DNA from: Paenibacillus sp. FSL A5-0031
GTDB taxonomy: Bacteria > Bacillota > Bacilli > Paenibacillales > Paenibacillaceae
DNA: 64,000 nucleotides
Direction: 5' to 3'
NCBI RefSeq assembly: GCF_001956295.1
Contig: NZ_MRTD01000016.1
Span: forward strand, 1 to 64,000
Shown: positions 46,888 to 57,937 of the stretch, piece by piece
How the letters are laid out: the number at the start of each line of letters is the position of its first letter
Numbering within the stretch: position 1 is the first letter of the stretch
Position numbers and translations under genes: made by a program
Notes under the pieces: model-generated
Told to the model about the DNA's origin: nothing
The model's input: the letters and a program-made list of their open reading frames with translations, nothing else
Database searches by the model: none

Positions 46888-48258
46888 TTACTTAGCTGCG
46901 TTCGCTTTATCTTGCGATGCTTGAATTTTTGCAGCTACTTTTTCTGGTGTGCTTACTTTACCGATAAGCTCTTGAATACCAACGTTAATGTCAGCGCCTA
47001 CTGCTGGTTGAACGATTGCATCATAAGCTTTCCATGAGCTGGAAGCGTTAGCCATAACCGTCAAGATTTCAGTTGTAAGCGGGTCAACACCAGATAGATC
47101 GCTTAGTTTCAAAGAAGGAAGCAATTTGTCTTCTACCAAAGTACGTTTTTGAACCTCTTCGGAATAGAAGTTAGCGATAAATTTCTTAACTGCTGCAATT
47201 TGATCTTCAGTTAGCGTAGCAGAGAAACCAAAGCCGTTTGAGTATGAAGCGTTGATTGAAGTTTGGTCGCCAGCGCCGCCTTCGATTGACGGGAAGCCGA
47301 AGTAACCGATTTGACCTTTAAGATCGCCAGCTTCGTCGCCTGAGAAGCGGTTAGCATCCCAAGTTCCTGTGAATACCATTGCAGCTTTACCAGAAAGCAA
47401 TTGCGCGCCTTGATCAGCATAAGCAAGACCTAGAGCACCTTTAGTGAAGAAATCTTTGTTAACAAGCTCAGCATATGAAGTTAGACCTTTAACGAAGTTA
47501 GGATCAGTCCATTTTGCAGTGCCAGCAACAACATCGCTGAATGCTTGGATGCCAACGTTACGCTCCATAACTGTGTTCCAAAGCATACCGTTTACCCAGC
47601 CGTCTTTAGCAGCCAAACCGAGTGGTGTGTAGCCAGCTGTTTTGATTTTTTCGGAGATTTCAACCAATTGCGTCCAAGTTGTAGGAATTTCCAAGCCTAG
47701 CTCAGAGAAAATTTTCTTGTTGTAGAAAATCGCTTCGCTATAGCCGCCGAAAGGAAGACCATAAACTTTGCCATCTACAGTGAACTCGTCCAAGCTTGCA
47801 AATTTGTCTGTAAGACCAAGTTCTGCAATGATTGGTGTCAAGTCAAGCATGCGGTTAGCTTTTACATAAAGGTTAAGGTCTGCTCCACCGAATACTTCAA
47901 AAATATCAGGAGGGTTGCCAGCAGCCATTTCAGCTTTCAGCTTTTGATCGCGGTTAACGATCTCGTCAATACCTTCAAGCTTGAAAGTAAGGCCTTTATT
48001 TTCGTCTTGTGTTTTTGCAACAACATCTTCAAGAATTTTCAAACGAGTTTTGCTTGTTTCTTTAATTTGAGTGTGGCGAAGGGACAATGTTACGTCCTTT
48101 GCTGGTGCATCGGTTGCTGGAGCATCCGTTGCTGCATTCGTTGGTGCATTTGTTGCAGCGCCTTCATTTCCTTTACCAGCATTGTTACCGCCGCACGCCG
48201 ATGCGACAATCATAAGGGAAAGCAGCGTAGTGGCAATTAGTGTAGATCTCTTTTTCAT
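46888..48258 (-). CDS. Sugar-binding lipoprotein of ABC transporter (CUT1)
   Basis: A 456-residue extracytoplasmic solute-binding protein. Signal peptide MKKRSTLIATTLLSL ends in the lipobox VASAC; a threonine/alanine/proline-rich linker follows, then the family 1 binding fold (NPPDIFEVFGGADLN, GYTPLGLAAKDGW, GKAAMVFTGTW). I start at the ATG at 48258 after GAGGAGGTC, not at the far upstream frame start. First gene of the operon. Sugar unknown; amino-sugar oligosaccharides are suggested only by the NagZ-like enzyme downstream. Confidence 0.92.
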   Translation of the reverse strand: MKKRSTLIATTLLSLMIVASACGGNNAGKGNEGAATNAPTNAATDAPATDAPAKDVTLSLRHTQIKETSKTRLKILEDVVAKTQDENKGLTFKLEGIDEIVNRDQKLKAEMAAGNPPDIFEVFGGADLNLYVKANRMLDLTPIIAELGLTDKFASLDEFTVDGKVYGLPFGGYSEAIFYNKKIFSELGLEIPTTWTQLVEISEKIKTAGYTPLGLAAKDGWVNGMLWNTVMERNVGIQAFSDVVAGTAKWTDPNFVKGLTSYAELVNKDFFTKGALGLAYADQGAQLLSGKAAMVFTGTWDANRFSGDEAGDLKGQIGYFGFPSIEGGAGDQTSINASYSNGFGFSATLTEDQIAAVKKFIANFYSEEVQKRTLVEDKLLPSLKLSDLSGVDPLTTEILTVMANASSSWKAYDAIVQPAVGADINVGIQELIGKVSTPEKVAAKIQASQDKANAAK

Positions 48259-48399
48259 TGGGAAGACCTCCTCGTTTATGGTGTTGCTTGTTTGCCTCGC
48301 ACATTTATTATAGTCCTGCAGAACCAATTCAAAGGAGGTCAAAAAAACGACGAGTTAGGGAGACAATTCTCTCATTTTTCAAAAGAGGGATAAAATCTT

Positions 48400-48433
48400 A
48401 TAGCCCGTCGGGTTACTTTTCCCGACGGGCTAT
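48400..48433 (-). terminator. Strong terminator hairpin after the small protein gene
   Basis: Perfect 13-base arms ATAGCCCGTCGGG and CCCGACGGGCTAT with an 8-base loop, then AAGATTTTAT on the minus strand. It closes the SWIM-SNF2-small-protein transcript. Confidence 0.75.
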
Positions 48434-48451
48434 GTAAATTAATCTTACGTT

Positions 48452-48643
48452 TTAGTAACGCATATCCTTCGTTATCCCTCTAACAACCTCATAAAATCGC
48501 TGCCACTCTGGAATAGAACCTTGAATTTGGTTATTTTCCGCTATAATATTGTTTTCATTATGTGATGTTTTATCTTCACTATTCGTTTTTTGACCTTCAA
48601 GCTGCAATTTTTCTTGTTTTGCACGTAAACTGCCATCTGACAA
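48452..48643 (-). CDS. Small hydrophilic protein of unknown function
   Basis: Sixty-three residues, very rich in N, Q, E and K, no membrane segment, no cysteine. The C-terminal part (IPEWQRFYEVVRGITKDMRY) looks the most structured. I accept it as a gene because the TTG at 48643 has GAGGG seven bases upstream, it starts ten bases after the SNF2 gene stop on the same strand, and a strong terminator follows. I do not recognise the family. Confidence 0.55.
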   Translation of the reverse strand: MSDGSLRAKQEKLQLEGQKTNSEDKTSHNENNIIAENNQIQGSIPEWQRFYEVVRGITKDMRY

Positions 48644-48652
48644 TTATATCCC

Positions 48653-51553
48653 TCATCCCTTTAGCCAGCCTTTTCGCAGTGCAAAAAGCTCCCTAAGATC
48701 CTCAGTAGACATTTCCGTAATCCACTGCTCCGATTGACCGACCACTTGATCGTTAAGCGACTGCTTTCGCTCAATCATCTCGTCGATCTTCTCTTCAAGC
48801 GTTCCGAGTGTAATAAACTTATGCACCTGAACCTTTTTCGTCTGGCCGATTCGGAATGCCCGGTCGGTCGCTTGGTTCTCAACAGCAGGATTCCACCACC
48901 GGTCAAAATGGAAAACATGGTTTGCGGCGGTCAGATTAAGACCCGTTCCCCCCGCTTTTAGTGAAAGGACAAATGCAGAGCACGGCTCCTCCGCATTTTG
49001 AAATTGCTCAATCATTTGATCCCGCTTCACCTTAGGCACGCCGCCATGCAAATACGGAACCGGTAATCCAATACGCTCCTCAAGCAGCTGCTTCAGTTGG
49101 TGCCCCATATCGATATATTGGGTAAAGATAAGGCAGCGTTCGCCTTCGGCAGCTATTTCCTCGCACATTTCAAGCAGCCTTGCTACTTTATTCGAACGTT
49201 CTATTTCCCATAAAGCCGCGGTATCCTCATGATTAAGCAGGGAAGGATGATCACATAATTGTTTCAGCTTGGTTAAAGCTGCAAGAATGAGACCTCTGCG
49301 CTGCATCGGACCTAGTTTATCCAAATTCTCAAGGAGGTCTGCGACTAAATTCTCATACATCGCACCTTGTTCAGCTGTCAACGTCATATACAGCTTCGTT
49401 TCATTTTTATCCGGCAAAGACAGCTGAATCGAAGGGTCCTTCTTAATTCTTCGCAGCATGAATGGTTTAACCCAGCTTTGAAGGCCAGCAATAAGCTTCT
49501 CATCTCGTGTTTTCTCTATCGGTGTGACGATCTCCTTGCGGAACTCGGTCATATTGCCAAGATAACCCGGATTTATAAAATCATAGATCGACCAGAGCTC
49601 TGTCAATCGATTTTCCATCGGCGTTCCTGTCAGTGCCAGGCGATGATTCGAAGGCAGTCTCCTTATTGCTGTAGATTGTTTTGTATATACGTTTTTAATA
49701 TTTTGCGCTTCGTCGAGGCAAAGAGCATCCCAATCCACTAAACACAAATCTTCTTCATCCAGCTGTGCCAAAGAGTAAGAAGTTATGACCAAATCTGCCC
49801 CTGAAACGGAATCGCGGAAAGATTCGCCTTTCTCCCGTTTATTGCCGTAATGCAGCATGACATTAAGCGAAGGAGCAAAACGCTCGAGCTCCTTCTCCCA
49901 GTTGCCTATTACTGAAGTTGGGCAAATAAGCAGTGAGGGCCCTCCCATTTGAAGCTTCTTCTCCTTAATATAAACAAGGTAAGCCATAAATTGAATCGTT
50001 TTTCCGAGTCCCATATCATCTGCAAGCACACCGCCAAGCCCGAATTTCCTAAGAAAAAGCAGCCACGATACGCCTTCATGCTGGTATGGTCGAAGCTCTC
50101 CCAAAAACGTCGCTGGAATTTCCGCCAGCGGTATTTCCTTAATTTGCTGCAGCTGCGTGAGCCATGCGGTTAGATGGTCATTCAGCTCAACTTCCGTGTC
50201 CATAGACGAATCAAGCTCACCGCTGTCATCGAGCGGGATGCCGCCTCTTAAATGCATTTCCAGCACATCACGGAAAGATAGTCCTTTGCGCTTACCCATC
50301 CGCTTCAGCCACTGTTTAATCTGCGTCACATCTTGTGGGTCCAAATGAACCCATTCGCCTCCGACATTGAAGAGACGACGGTTTTGCTCTGCCAATTGCA
50401 GAAATTCGGCTTCGGTCAAATTCACATCACCAAGAGCCAGCTTCCAATCAAATTGTACGATTTGATCAAGTCCAAACATGGGCTGAGCCGCTGAGCCTAC
50501 TGAAGATTTCATCTTCGCCTTCAAACGAAGCTTGCGATTGCGTACCGCTTCCCACCAGCTAGGCAATAAAACCGGACAACCTGCTTCCAGCAATTGAACG
50601 CTTGCATGCTCAAGAAACTTCCATGCTTCATTATCCGATAAGGTGTATCTTAGCTTGCCGTCGTTTTCCGCTTCTGTTAAATCAGGAAGAGCATTCATCC
50701 ATTTTTGCTGCTCCTTAGCCAGCTTGCCATCTAGAAGCGGAAGCCATTCTGACGGAATGATTTGTCCATCATCCGTATCCGCTTCCCAGCCTACCTCACT
50801 GATATTCTGGCGAATTGGCAGCCACGGTCCTCCATCACGATTTTGCAGAGCGGGTCGAAGCCTCCAAATGGATGATTCCTGCGGCTCCACCAGCTGAAGC
50901 GCAATTCGGAATGGAAGGACATCCTTCCTAAGCCCAATGGCAATGAGCCAATCTTCCTCATCAACTGCTTTTCTCCTCAGCACCGCTTCTCCAGAAGCAT
51001 TGCCTATTTCTCTCCAAGCCTGTGCAGCCTGTTCGTTTTCTTCAATCATTTGCTCAATTGCTCCGCTAATCCACTGTTCAATTCCTTTATCGCCGTTCTG
51101 ATTAGCAGCTGCTACAATAGCATTCCATTGCTGGTTGCGCTCGGTATCCTGCTCAGGAATAGCCATTCTCCAGCTTCGCTTCTCTTCCGTCCAACGCTCC
51201 CAATCAGGCATATACCAACCATTAAGTAGAGCAATTCTTATTAACTCTGCCATTTGCATCAAGACCGTCAAACGCTCCGTCCACTCTACTTGAAGCAAGC
51301 GAACATGCTGAGGCGAGGATAAATAATCAATGGCAAGGAGCGGCGGAACCTTGAGCATCTTACGCTCACCAACACTGACTTCCTCGACATCCGCTCCATA
51401 CCAGGATGCCTTGTGCCATGCGAACAATAAGGATCGCAGCTTGCCATCCGCGGAATCCTTGCGATCGACAGCGCTTAACCAAATGGACGTACCCTCTTCT
51501 TCGTTCCAAAATCCGTCTATCGTCAACTTGCGCGCGCCAATGTAAGTTCTCAT
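48653..51553 (-). CDS. SNF2-family helicase-like ATPase (DEAD/DEAH)
   Basis: A 966-residue protein of the bacterial SNF2/RapA-like group. The N-terminal half (1-480) is poorly characterised and includes a bacterial SNF2-associated region. The ATPase core (about 485-960) holds motif I (DDMGLGKTIQ), II (DEAQ, within LCLDEAQNIKN), III (LALTGTPMENRLTELWSI), V (LKAGGTGLNLTAANHVFHFD) and VI (QATDRAFRIGQTKKV). Such proteins move along DNA and remodel DNA-protein complexes. The ATG at 51553 overlaps the stop of the SWIM gene as ATGA; the frame upstream of it is less likely. It works with the SWIM protein. Confidence 0.92.
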   Translation of the reverse strand: MRTYIGARKLTIDGFWNEEEGTSIWLSAVDRKDSADGKLRSLLFAWHKASWYGADVEEVSVGERKMLKVPPLLAIDYLSSPQHVRLLQVEWTERLTVLMQMAELIRIALLNGWYMPDWERWTEEKRSWRMAIPEQDTERNQQWNAIVAAANQNGDKGIEQWISGAIEQMIEENEQAAQAWREIGNASGEAVLRRKAVDEEDWLIAIGLRKDVLPFRIALQLVEPQESSIWRLRPALQNRDGGPWLPIRQNISEVGWEADTDDGQIIPSEWLPLLDGKLAKEQQKWMNALPDLTEAENDGKLRYTLSDNEAWKFLEHASVQLLEAGCPVLLPSWWEAVRNRKLRLKAKMKSSVGSAAQPMFGLDQIVQFDWKLALGDVNLTEAEFLQLAEQNRRLFNVGGEWVHLDPQDVTQIKQWLKRMGKRKGLSFRDVLEMHLRGGIPLDDSGELDSSMDTEVELNDHLTAWLTQLQQIKEIPLAEIPATFLGELRPYQHEGVSWLLFLRKFGLGGVLADDMGLGKTIQFMAYLVYIKEKKLQMGGPSLLICPTSVIGNWEKELERFAPSLNVMLHYGNKREKGESFRDSVSGADLVITSYSLAQLDEEDLCLVDWDALCLDEAQNIKNVYTKQSTAIRRLPSNHRLALTGTPMENRLTELWSIYDFINPGYLGNMTEFRKEIVTPIEKTRDEKLIAGLQSWVKPFMLRRIKKDPSIQLSLPDKNETKLYMTLTAEQGAMYENLVADLLENLDKLGPMQRRGLILAALTKLKQLCDHPSLLNHEDTAALWEIERSNKVARLLEMCEEIAAEGERCLIFTQYIDMGHQLKQLLEERIGLPVPYLHGGVPKVKRDQMIEQFQNAEEPCSAFVLSLKAGGTGLNLTAANHVFHFDRWWNPAVENQATDRAFRIGQTKKVQVHKFITLGTLEEKIDEMIERKQSLNDQVVGQSEQWITEMSTEDLRELFALRKGWLKG

Positions 51554-53160
51554 GTAACTATTTTCCCTTTCCACAGCTCTTCCTGAAATGCTCGCAATCG
51601 CTGATGCTTACTTACAAGTCCAGAAATATATTGATTCCATCTCACTTCATCTTTATCCGCTTTATATAACCGCTCCAGCTTCTTAAGCTGCTTAACCGCA
51701 ATTCGGTAGCCTTGACGGTTCCGTGATTGGATAGACGATTCAACCGATTGATGATACATGGGCATTAGCGCGCGAGGCGCAAGCTTAGCAATTTCTCGAA
51801 GCGCATGAGCGCCGACATCCTCAGGGCTTGATCCAATCAGCATTTGCAAATCAGCCCATTCATCATAACGCTTCTGACCCAGCCAATGGTCAGATAATTC
51901 TGAATAAGAATGGGGCAGCAATTGCTTCATATAATCGGTCCATATCGGCATCTCAGGCCGGTCAAGATCTGCTCTTCGGCATAATGTAACGAACGGTCCC
52001 ACCGAACGGCCGTTTTTCGATTTATTGATTCGCTCGAACAAGAAGCTCATCCACTGCTCTACAAGCTCCCATTTTCCTTCTTCCATCCGCTGGGCGGCGC
52101 AAGGATACATCACTTTTTGAGAGCGCTCAAAGCTTGTTAATGCAAAATTTGCAATTGCCTTCTCATCCTGTTTGTCAAAAAAATACATGATGCCAATCGC
52201 AGTATGCAAAAATGCCTTATTGACGTCTTCGACATCTTCATTCATCGACAGCTCAACCATCGAAGCTAACTCCCGCTCAAACCAGCTGCGGCTCTCTGAA
52301 AGCTTCTCGCATAAAACTAAATAGATATACTCCCAGTCAAAAAGCTGCTTTTCGGTACTCGATGCCCATACTTTCACTCGAGCGATTAATGCATCCGCCC
52401 AAGCTTCTTCCCGCAGCTCCATTGCTTCGGGAGTTAGCTCGGATACCAATGTATATAAATGCTCCACCCAAGGCTCTGCCATCCGGATGAACGACATTTC
52501 ATGATAATATCTGCTGAACGAGTCCACCGTATTAATCGCTCGCTCTGCTTGCTCCAGCACAAAGATGATGGCTGTTGACCAATGCAAACGCTGCATCCTT
52601 TTTTCCCAATCCTTAGCCAGCCCCTTTAATGAGGACAATAATGGTTGAAGGGCATGGAGAGAGTGCCGGCATTTCCGCCAAACGTCGCCATGTGTCGCTT
52701 CCATCCATTCCAGCCACTCCTCAGCTGACGCTTGTTCACCTGGCTCGCGAGGCAAAGCAGGCGCTGCTTCAGGCGGCGGTGCTGCAGCCTGTGTATTTTT
52801 GAGCAGCGCACTCGCGGAAGACAACCCCAGCAAGCGAAAATAGGATCGCTCTGCCAGTGTATGTCCCCCTTCCTGCTGACTGCAATATTGAAAATAAACA
52901 GCAGCCATATGCTTGCAAAATCCTGTATAGGGACAAGTACATGAGCTATAACGCAGCTGACCAGCATCAAGGATGACCGCATAAAGATCCGATCCTTGCA
53001 CGACCCCATAAAGATGATCATGGCTCCCCTCATTCGCGCTGTTCACTTTACCTTCCATGTAATAATGCCAGCCCCGCTTCATAATCGTCGTCTCAACATG
53101 GACGTTCAGTTGTTGCTCAATTAGCGCGTGCAGCTTTTCATTGAGGTGCATCATAGACAT
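51550..53160 (-). CDS. SWIM zinc-finger protein
   Basis: A 536-residue protein with a SWIM finger near residues 60-95 (CTCPYTGFCKHMAAVYF: CxC, then CxH) that binds zinc and probably DNA or protein. The rest is helical, with no other known domain. In many bacteria SWIM proteins sit beside SNF2 helicases and are thought to guide them; here the two genes overlap by four bases. RBS GGAAGCGGGTGA upstream. Confidence 0.88.
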   Translation of the reverse strand: MSMMHLNEKLHALIEQQLNVHVETTIMKRGWHYYMEGKVNSANEGSHDHLYGVVQGSDLYAVILDAGQLRYSSCTCPYTGFCKHMAAVYFQYCSQQEGGHTLAERSYFRLLGLSSASALLKNTQAAAPPPEAAPALPREPGEQASAEEWLEWMEATHGDVWRKCRHSLHALQPLLSSLKGLAKDWEKRMQRLHWSTAIIFVLEQAERAINTVDSFSRYYHEMSFIRMAEPWVEHLYTLVSELTPEAMELREEAWADALIARVKVWASSTEKQLFDWEYIYLVLCEKLSESRSWFERELASMVELSMNEDVEDVNKAFLHTAIGIMYFFDKQDEKAIANFALTSFERSQKVMYPCAAQRMEEGKWELVEQWMSFLFERINKSKNGRSVGPFVTLCRRADLDRPEMPIWTDYMKQLLPHSYSELSDHWLGQKRYDEWADLQMLIGSSPEDVGAHALREIAKLAPRALMPMYHQSVESSIQSRNRQGYRIAVKQLKKLERLYKADKDEVRWNQYISGLVSKHQRLRAFQEELWKGKIVT

Positions 53161-53278
53161 TCACCCGCTTCCTTTCCGTTCACTTGCATTCTTACTATTA
53201 TACCAAGCCAATAAGGCTGGTGCCATCATTTGACGTTAAAAGCTGGATTACAATTGCAAATGAAATAAGCGGCAGCAT

Positions 53279-53318
53279 AAAAAAAGCCTTGCCGGCGAAG
53301 AACTCCGCTCGGCAAGGC
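53279..53318 (-). terminator. Terminator of the sensor kinase gene
   Basis: Minus strand GCCTTGCCG, loop, CGGCAAGGC and a T-run of seven. It lies 12 bases after the kinase stop. Confidence 0.88.
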
Positions 53319-53329
53319 ACAAAACAATA

Positions 53330-55084
53330 TTATAATGGCATCTTCACAGTAAACGTTAATTTCCCAGTCGGCTCTGCTGCCACATAAACATCACCTTTAT
53401 ATTGCTTGGCAATCGTTTTTACAATCGATAAACCTAAGCCTTGATGATCCTGCTGCTTAGTGGAATAACCTGCTTCAAATATAGGATTTGAAATGGCAAG
53501 CTCCGCATCGTCACAATTATTTGTTACCGTAAATTCCAGCATATCCGCCGTTTGTTTGCCGATAAGCGTAACATGGCGCCTATCCTCCGAGTATTTCAAT
53601 ACCTCATCAAAAGCATTATCGATCAAATTGCCAAGCATACGATTGACATCAAGCGTTCTAACGCCCATTTCCTGCATATTCAGTCCGGTAAAGGAGCAGC
53701 TGAATTGAATTTTGTTGCTTTCCGCTTGCGAGATTTTGGAACGAACCAAAGCTGCTATGGCCGGATTGCCAATATTGATAATATCGTTCATCAATCGAAT
53801 ATCACCAGTCAGCTCCTTCGTATAAGCAACGAGCTCATGCGATTTGTTAAGCTCTGCGAGAGAGTGAATGGTCTGGACATGATTCAAGAAATCATGCCTT
53901 TGCGCTCGAATAGACTGGAACATTTGATTAATCTCGTCCACATAGGTCTCCTGCGTGACGCGAACAACCTTGTCGCGAGAATGCCTGTAATATCTCATCG
54001 CAAACACAGCTATCAACAAACTGAAAAAGGTGACAATTAAAATAATAATGCCTAAATTCAGAAACTGAGAGTCCAGCTTATCCTGAATGACATGATAATC
54101 AGAGGTCATCATTAGCACATAGCTATTCATAGGCTGACCGTCACGATCGGTAATATTAATACCATGCTCATTAACAAATACCGGAATATACATTTTGAAA
54201 ATCTCTTTGCCGCCGATATTCTCTCTTAACGTGACCGTCTTCTTAGAAAAGTACGCTTTGCGAACTAAATTCGTATCCTGCTTCGATTTAATATTATACG
54301 TGCCGTAAAAGATCGGTTCCTGCACTTTATGGCCTTGAACCTCGCCTTGCGGATTAATCGTATTTTTCCCATCAGGAAATGTCTCCGGATTAATAAAAGC
54401 AATTTCAAGCAATGAATCGCTGCTTTGAATTGAATTTTCAATCATGCGGTGAACACCTGTCGCATTCTCATACTTTTGTTGTCGCTCATAATCTACATAA
54501 GGATCAATAATATAGTTTGTAGCTCCGTCGTAGTAGTAACCCCATTTGTTAAGCTTATCAACATTTGTTGCCGATACCTCATAAGGTCCGCTCCAGAAGT
54601 TCGGAAGGGATTGTCCAAGCCAATTAACCGATGCATTTTTGTTTTCGAATAGCTGGTTGAACACCTCGTACCATGGCTTCCATTCTTTTGTACTAATATT
54701 GGTTTGCTTAGCATTGGATGATTTGTATAAAACAATGTCATCAGGCAATTTTTTGAGAAGGGTAATGTGGCTTAGGTCCAGCTTATCGCGCAGCTCCATG
54801 AGCTGCTCCGTCGTTACTTTCTCAATATCGGGATCAAGCGCATATTGAATTGCAATCGAGGCGGCGCGAAGTTCACGTCCAATCTGGTTTTGAAACTGTT
54901 CCGAGCCTTCGCGGGATTGCTCGAGCGAAATCTCCAGCCGCTTGGCATGTGTCAGAAGCTCTTCATTAAAGGAATCTTCCAGCGTTTTTTTTGTGAGAAA
55001 ATAATAAGCCGTATTATTTAATAAAACTAAAACGACGATAATACTAATCGCCACAAGCCAAATGTTGCGTTGCATCTCAAGCAT
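53330..55084 (-). CDS. Sensor histidine kinase with Spo0B-type helical domain
   Basis: A 584-residue membrane kinase: helix 1 (about 9-31), a large extracellular domain (about 32-340, with a Cache-like middle), helix 2 (about 341-363), then H397 in AQRHDFLNHVQ, the Spo0B/CitA-type alpha-helical domain, and a GHKL ATPase (NLIDNAFDEVLKY; GLGLSIVKTIAKQY). The RHDFxNH pattern marks the DcuS/CitA/Spo0B group. There is no response regulator next to it. The ligand is unknown. Confidence 0.88.
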   Translation of the reverse strand: MLEMQRNIWLVAISIIVVLVLLNNTAYYFLTKKTLEDSFNEELLTHAKRLEISLEQSREGSEQFQNQIGRELRAASIAIQYALDPDIEKVTTEQLMELRDKLDLSHITLLKKLPDDIVLYKSSNAKQTNISTKEWKPWYEVFNQLFENKNASVNWLGQSLPNFWSGPYEVSATNVDKLNKWGYYYDGATNYIIDPYVDYERQQKYENATGVHRMIENSIQSSDSLLEIAFINPETFPDGKNTINPQGEVQGHKVQEPIFYGTYNIKSKQDTNLVRKAYFSKKTVTLRENIGGKEIFKMYIPVFVNEHGINITDRDGQPMNSYVLMMTSDYHVIQDKLDSQFLNLGIIILIVTFFSLLIAVFAMRYYRHSRDKVVRVTQETYVDEINQMFQSIRAQRHDFLNHVQTIHSLAELNKSHELVAYTKELTGDIRLMNDIINIGNPAIAALVRSKISQAESNKIQFSCSFTGLNMQEMGVRTLDVNRMLGNLIDNAFDEVLKYSEDRRHVTLIGKQTADMLEFTVTNNCDDAELAISNPIFEAGYSTKQQDHQGLGLSIVKTIAKQYKGDVYVAAEPTGKLTFTVKMPL

Positions 55085-55209
55085 CTTGCCCTTCTATTTA
55101 TTATAGCTTCCATTATGGATCATCCTAAACTAAACGACAATATGACAATCACTAACAAATGATTACAAATACATGAATATCAACCAAAGCGCTAGTATTT
55201 CGTTCTAGG

Positions 55210-55884
55210 TTAAACCGTCCATTTTTTGAAAAACAATCGAACGGCCCACTTGCGCTCCTGCCGCTTCTTATAACGAGGAAGCATACGATAAATTCGAAGT
55301 CCTTCTTCAATAGCTTTTTTGGCTTCAGCCGTATTGCCTAATTTCTTATATATCGTAGTAAGTTGATCATATGCCTCGCAGGATGAGGAGTTTATCGATT
55401 GAAAGGATTGGATATGCTTAAGCGCTTGCTCCGTTTGGCCATTCGAGAAATGAGCCGCTAGATTCAAGTATGGTGCACCGTATTTGACGCGTGGATTAAG
55501 CTCCAGCCCCCGAAGTATGCCTGCAACCCCATTTTCCTCATCACCGGTATATAAATAACAAGTCCCTAAGTCATCCCAAAATTCAGCTGATTCATCAAGC
55601 ATAGGCTGCAGCGGGACAAGCCATGTCAAAGCCTCTTTATACTTCTTTCTCTCAATTAAAAGACGAGCCAACTCATGCTTGGAGGACACATCATTTGGCG
55701 ACCGATCAATTTGCTGTTTCAGTTTTTTTATTCTTGATATTCTTTTTAGTGGTTTAAATATGCTTGGCATTAACCCGACAAAACGACGATCAAGCACATA
55801 CAGCAGGAGAAGCATGACAAGAATAGCTATAAACGGGTTGCCAAACAACCAAAATAAGAATATTAAAAGACTAAATTTTAACAT
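55210..55884 (-). CDS. Membrane-anchored TPR protein
   Basis: A 224-residue protein with an N-terminal membrane segment (FSLLIFLFWLFGNPFIAILVM is hydrophobic over about residues 4-30) and four tetratricopeptide-like repeats (about 70-205; e.g. ELARLLIERKKYKEALTWL and YKKLGNTAEAKKAIEEGLRIY). TPRs are protein-binding scaffolds; no partner is evident. I start at the ATG at 55884, five bases after AGGAGG, not at the GTG at 55899. Transcribed divergently from the catalase gene. Confidence 0.8.
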   Translation of the reverse strand: MLKFSLLIFLFWLFGNPFIAILVMLLLLYVLDRRFVGLMPSIFKPLKRISRIKKLKQQIDRSPNDVSSKHELARLLIERKKYKEALTWLVPLQPMLDESAEFWDDLGTCYLYTGDEENGVAGILRGLELNPRVKYGAPYLNLAAHFSNGQTEQALKHIQSFQSINSSSCEAYDQLTTIYKKLGNTAEAKKAIEEGLRIYRMLPRYKKRQERKWAVRLFFKKWTV

Positions 55885-56098
55885 ATGGTCCTCCTGCACA
55901 CTTTGTAATTAACATTCAATTCGTAAGCAAATCCATCATTTATTGTACAAATATGGTTCTATCATACCATAATCTTCACATTTTTCGAGCAAAAATAGCA
56001 TTTCATTACTATATCTAATGTATGAATAATAAAAACTTGTATGACTTAAACTATACGCTAGAAATATCAATTGCATTAAATTGGAGGATGAAAACATC

Positions 56099-57673
<1,575 letters not shown>

Positions 57674-57710
57674 AAATGATGAAAGTGATATTTTTCAAGT
57701 GAATATCCTC

Positions 57711-57739
57711 TTGACGAAAGCGTTTTACATTCTTATGAT
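57711..57739 (+). promoter_or_regulatory. Sigma-A promoter of the PTS operon
   Basis: TTGACG and TATGAT separated by exactly 17 bases, close to consensus. It lies 38 bases after the catalase stop, ahead of the antiterminator-controlled leader. Confidence 0.8.
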
Positions 57740-57805
57740 GTTAATATTCAAATGAATGGTGTTAAACATCATTTTATCGATTAAAACGATCAATCATATG
57801 GAATT

Positions 57806-57897
57806 GGCGTGTTACTCACTAAAAGAGGCATGAGCCAAGAACAGATTACCTTCTAATTTCCTTTTAGAACGGTTTTCTTTTCTTGGCTCTTTTTTTT
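57806..57897 (+). promoter_or_regulatory. RNA antiterminator (RAT) and overlapping terminator in PTS leader
   Basis: 57806-57836 (GCGTGTTACT ... GGCATGAG) resembles the GlcT-type RAT of ptsG leaders. Its 3' end shares GAGCC (57832-57836) with the left arm of a terminator: GAGCCAAGAA (57832-57841), a 38-base loop, TTCTTGGCTC (57880-57889) and eight T. The two structures cannot form together, so RAT binding by the antiterminator encoded just downstream should allow read-through. This gives autoregulation of the whole operon. Confidence 0.78.
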
Positions 57898-57937
57898 GCC
57901 AGATGGGCACCTTAATGACAAAGGAGGGATTTCAAGT

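Noticed and set aside
55900-56098. PerR operator before the catalase gene
   Set aside because: AT-rich sequence only; no match to the TTATAAT-N-ATTATAA pattern.
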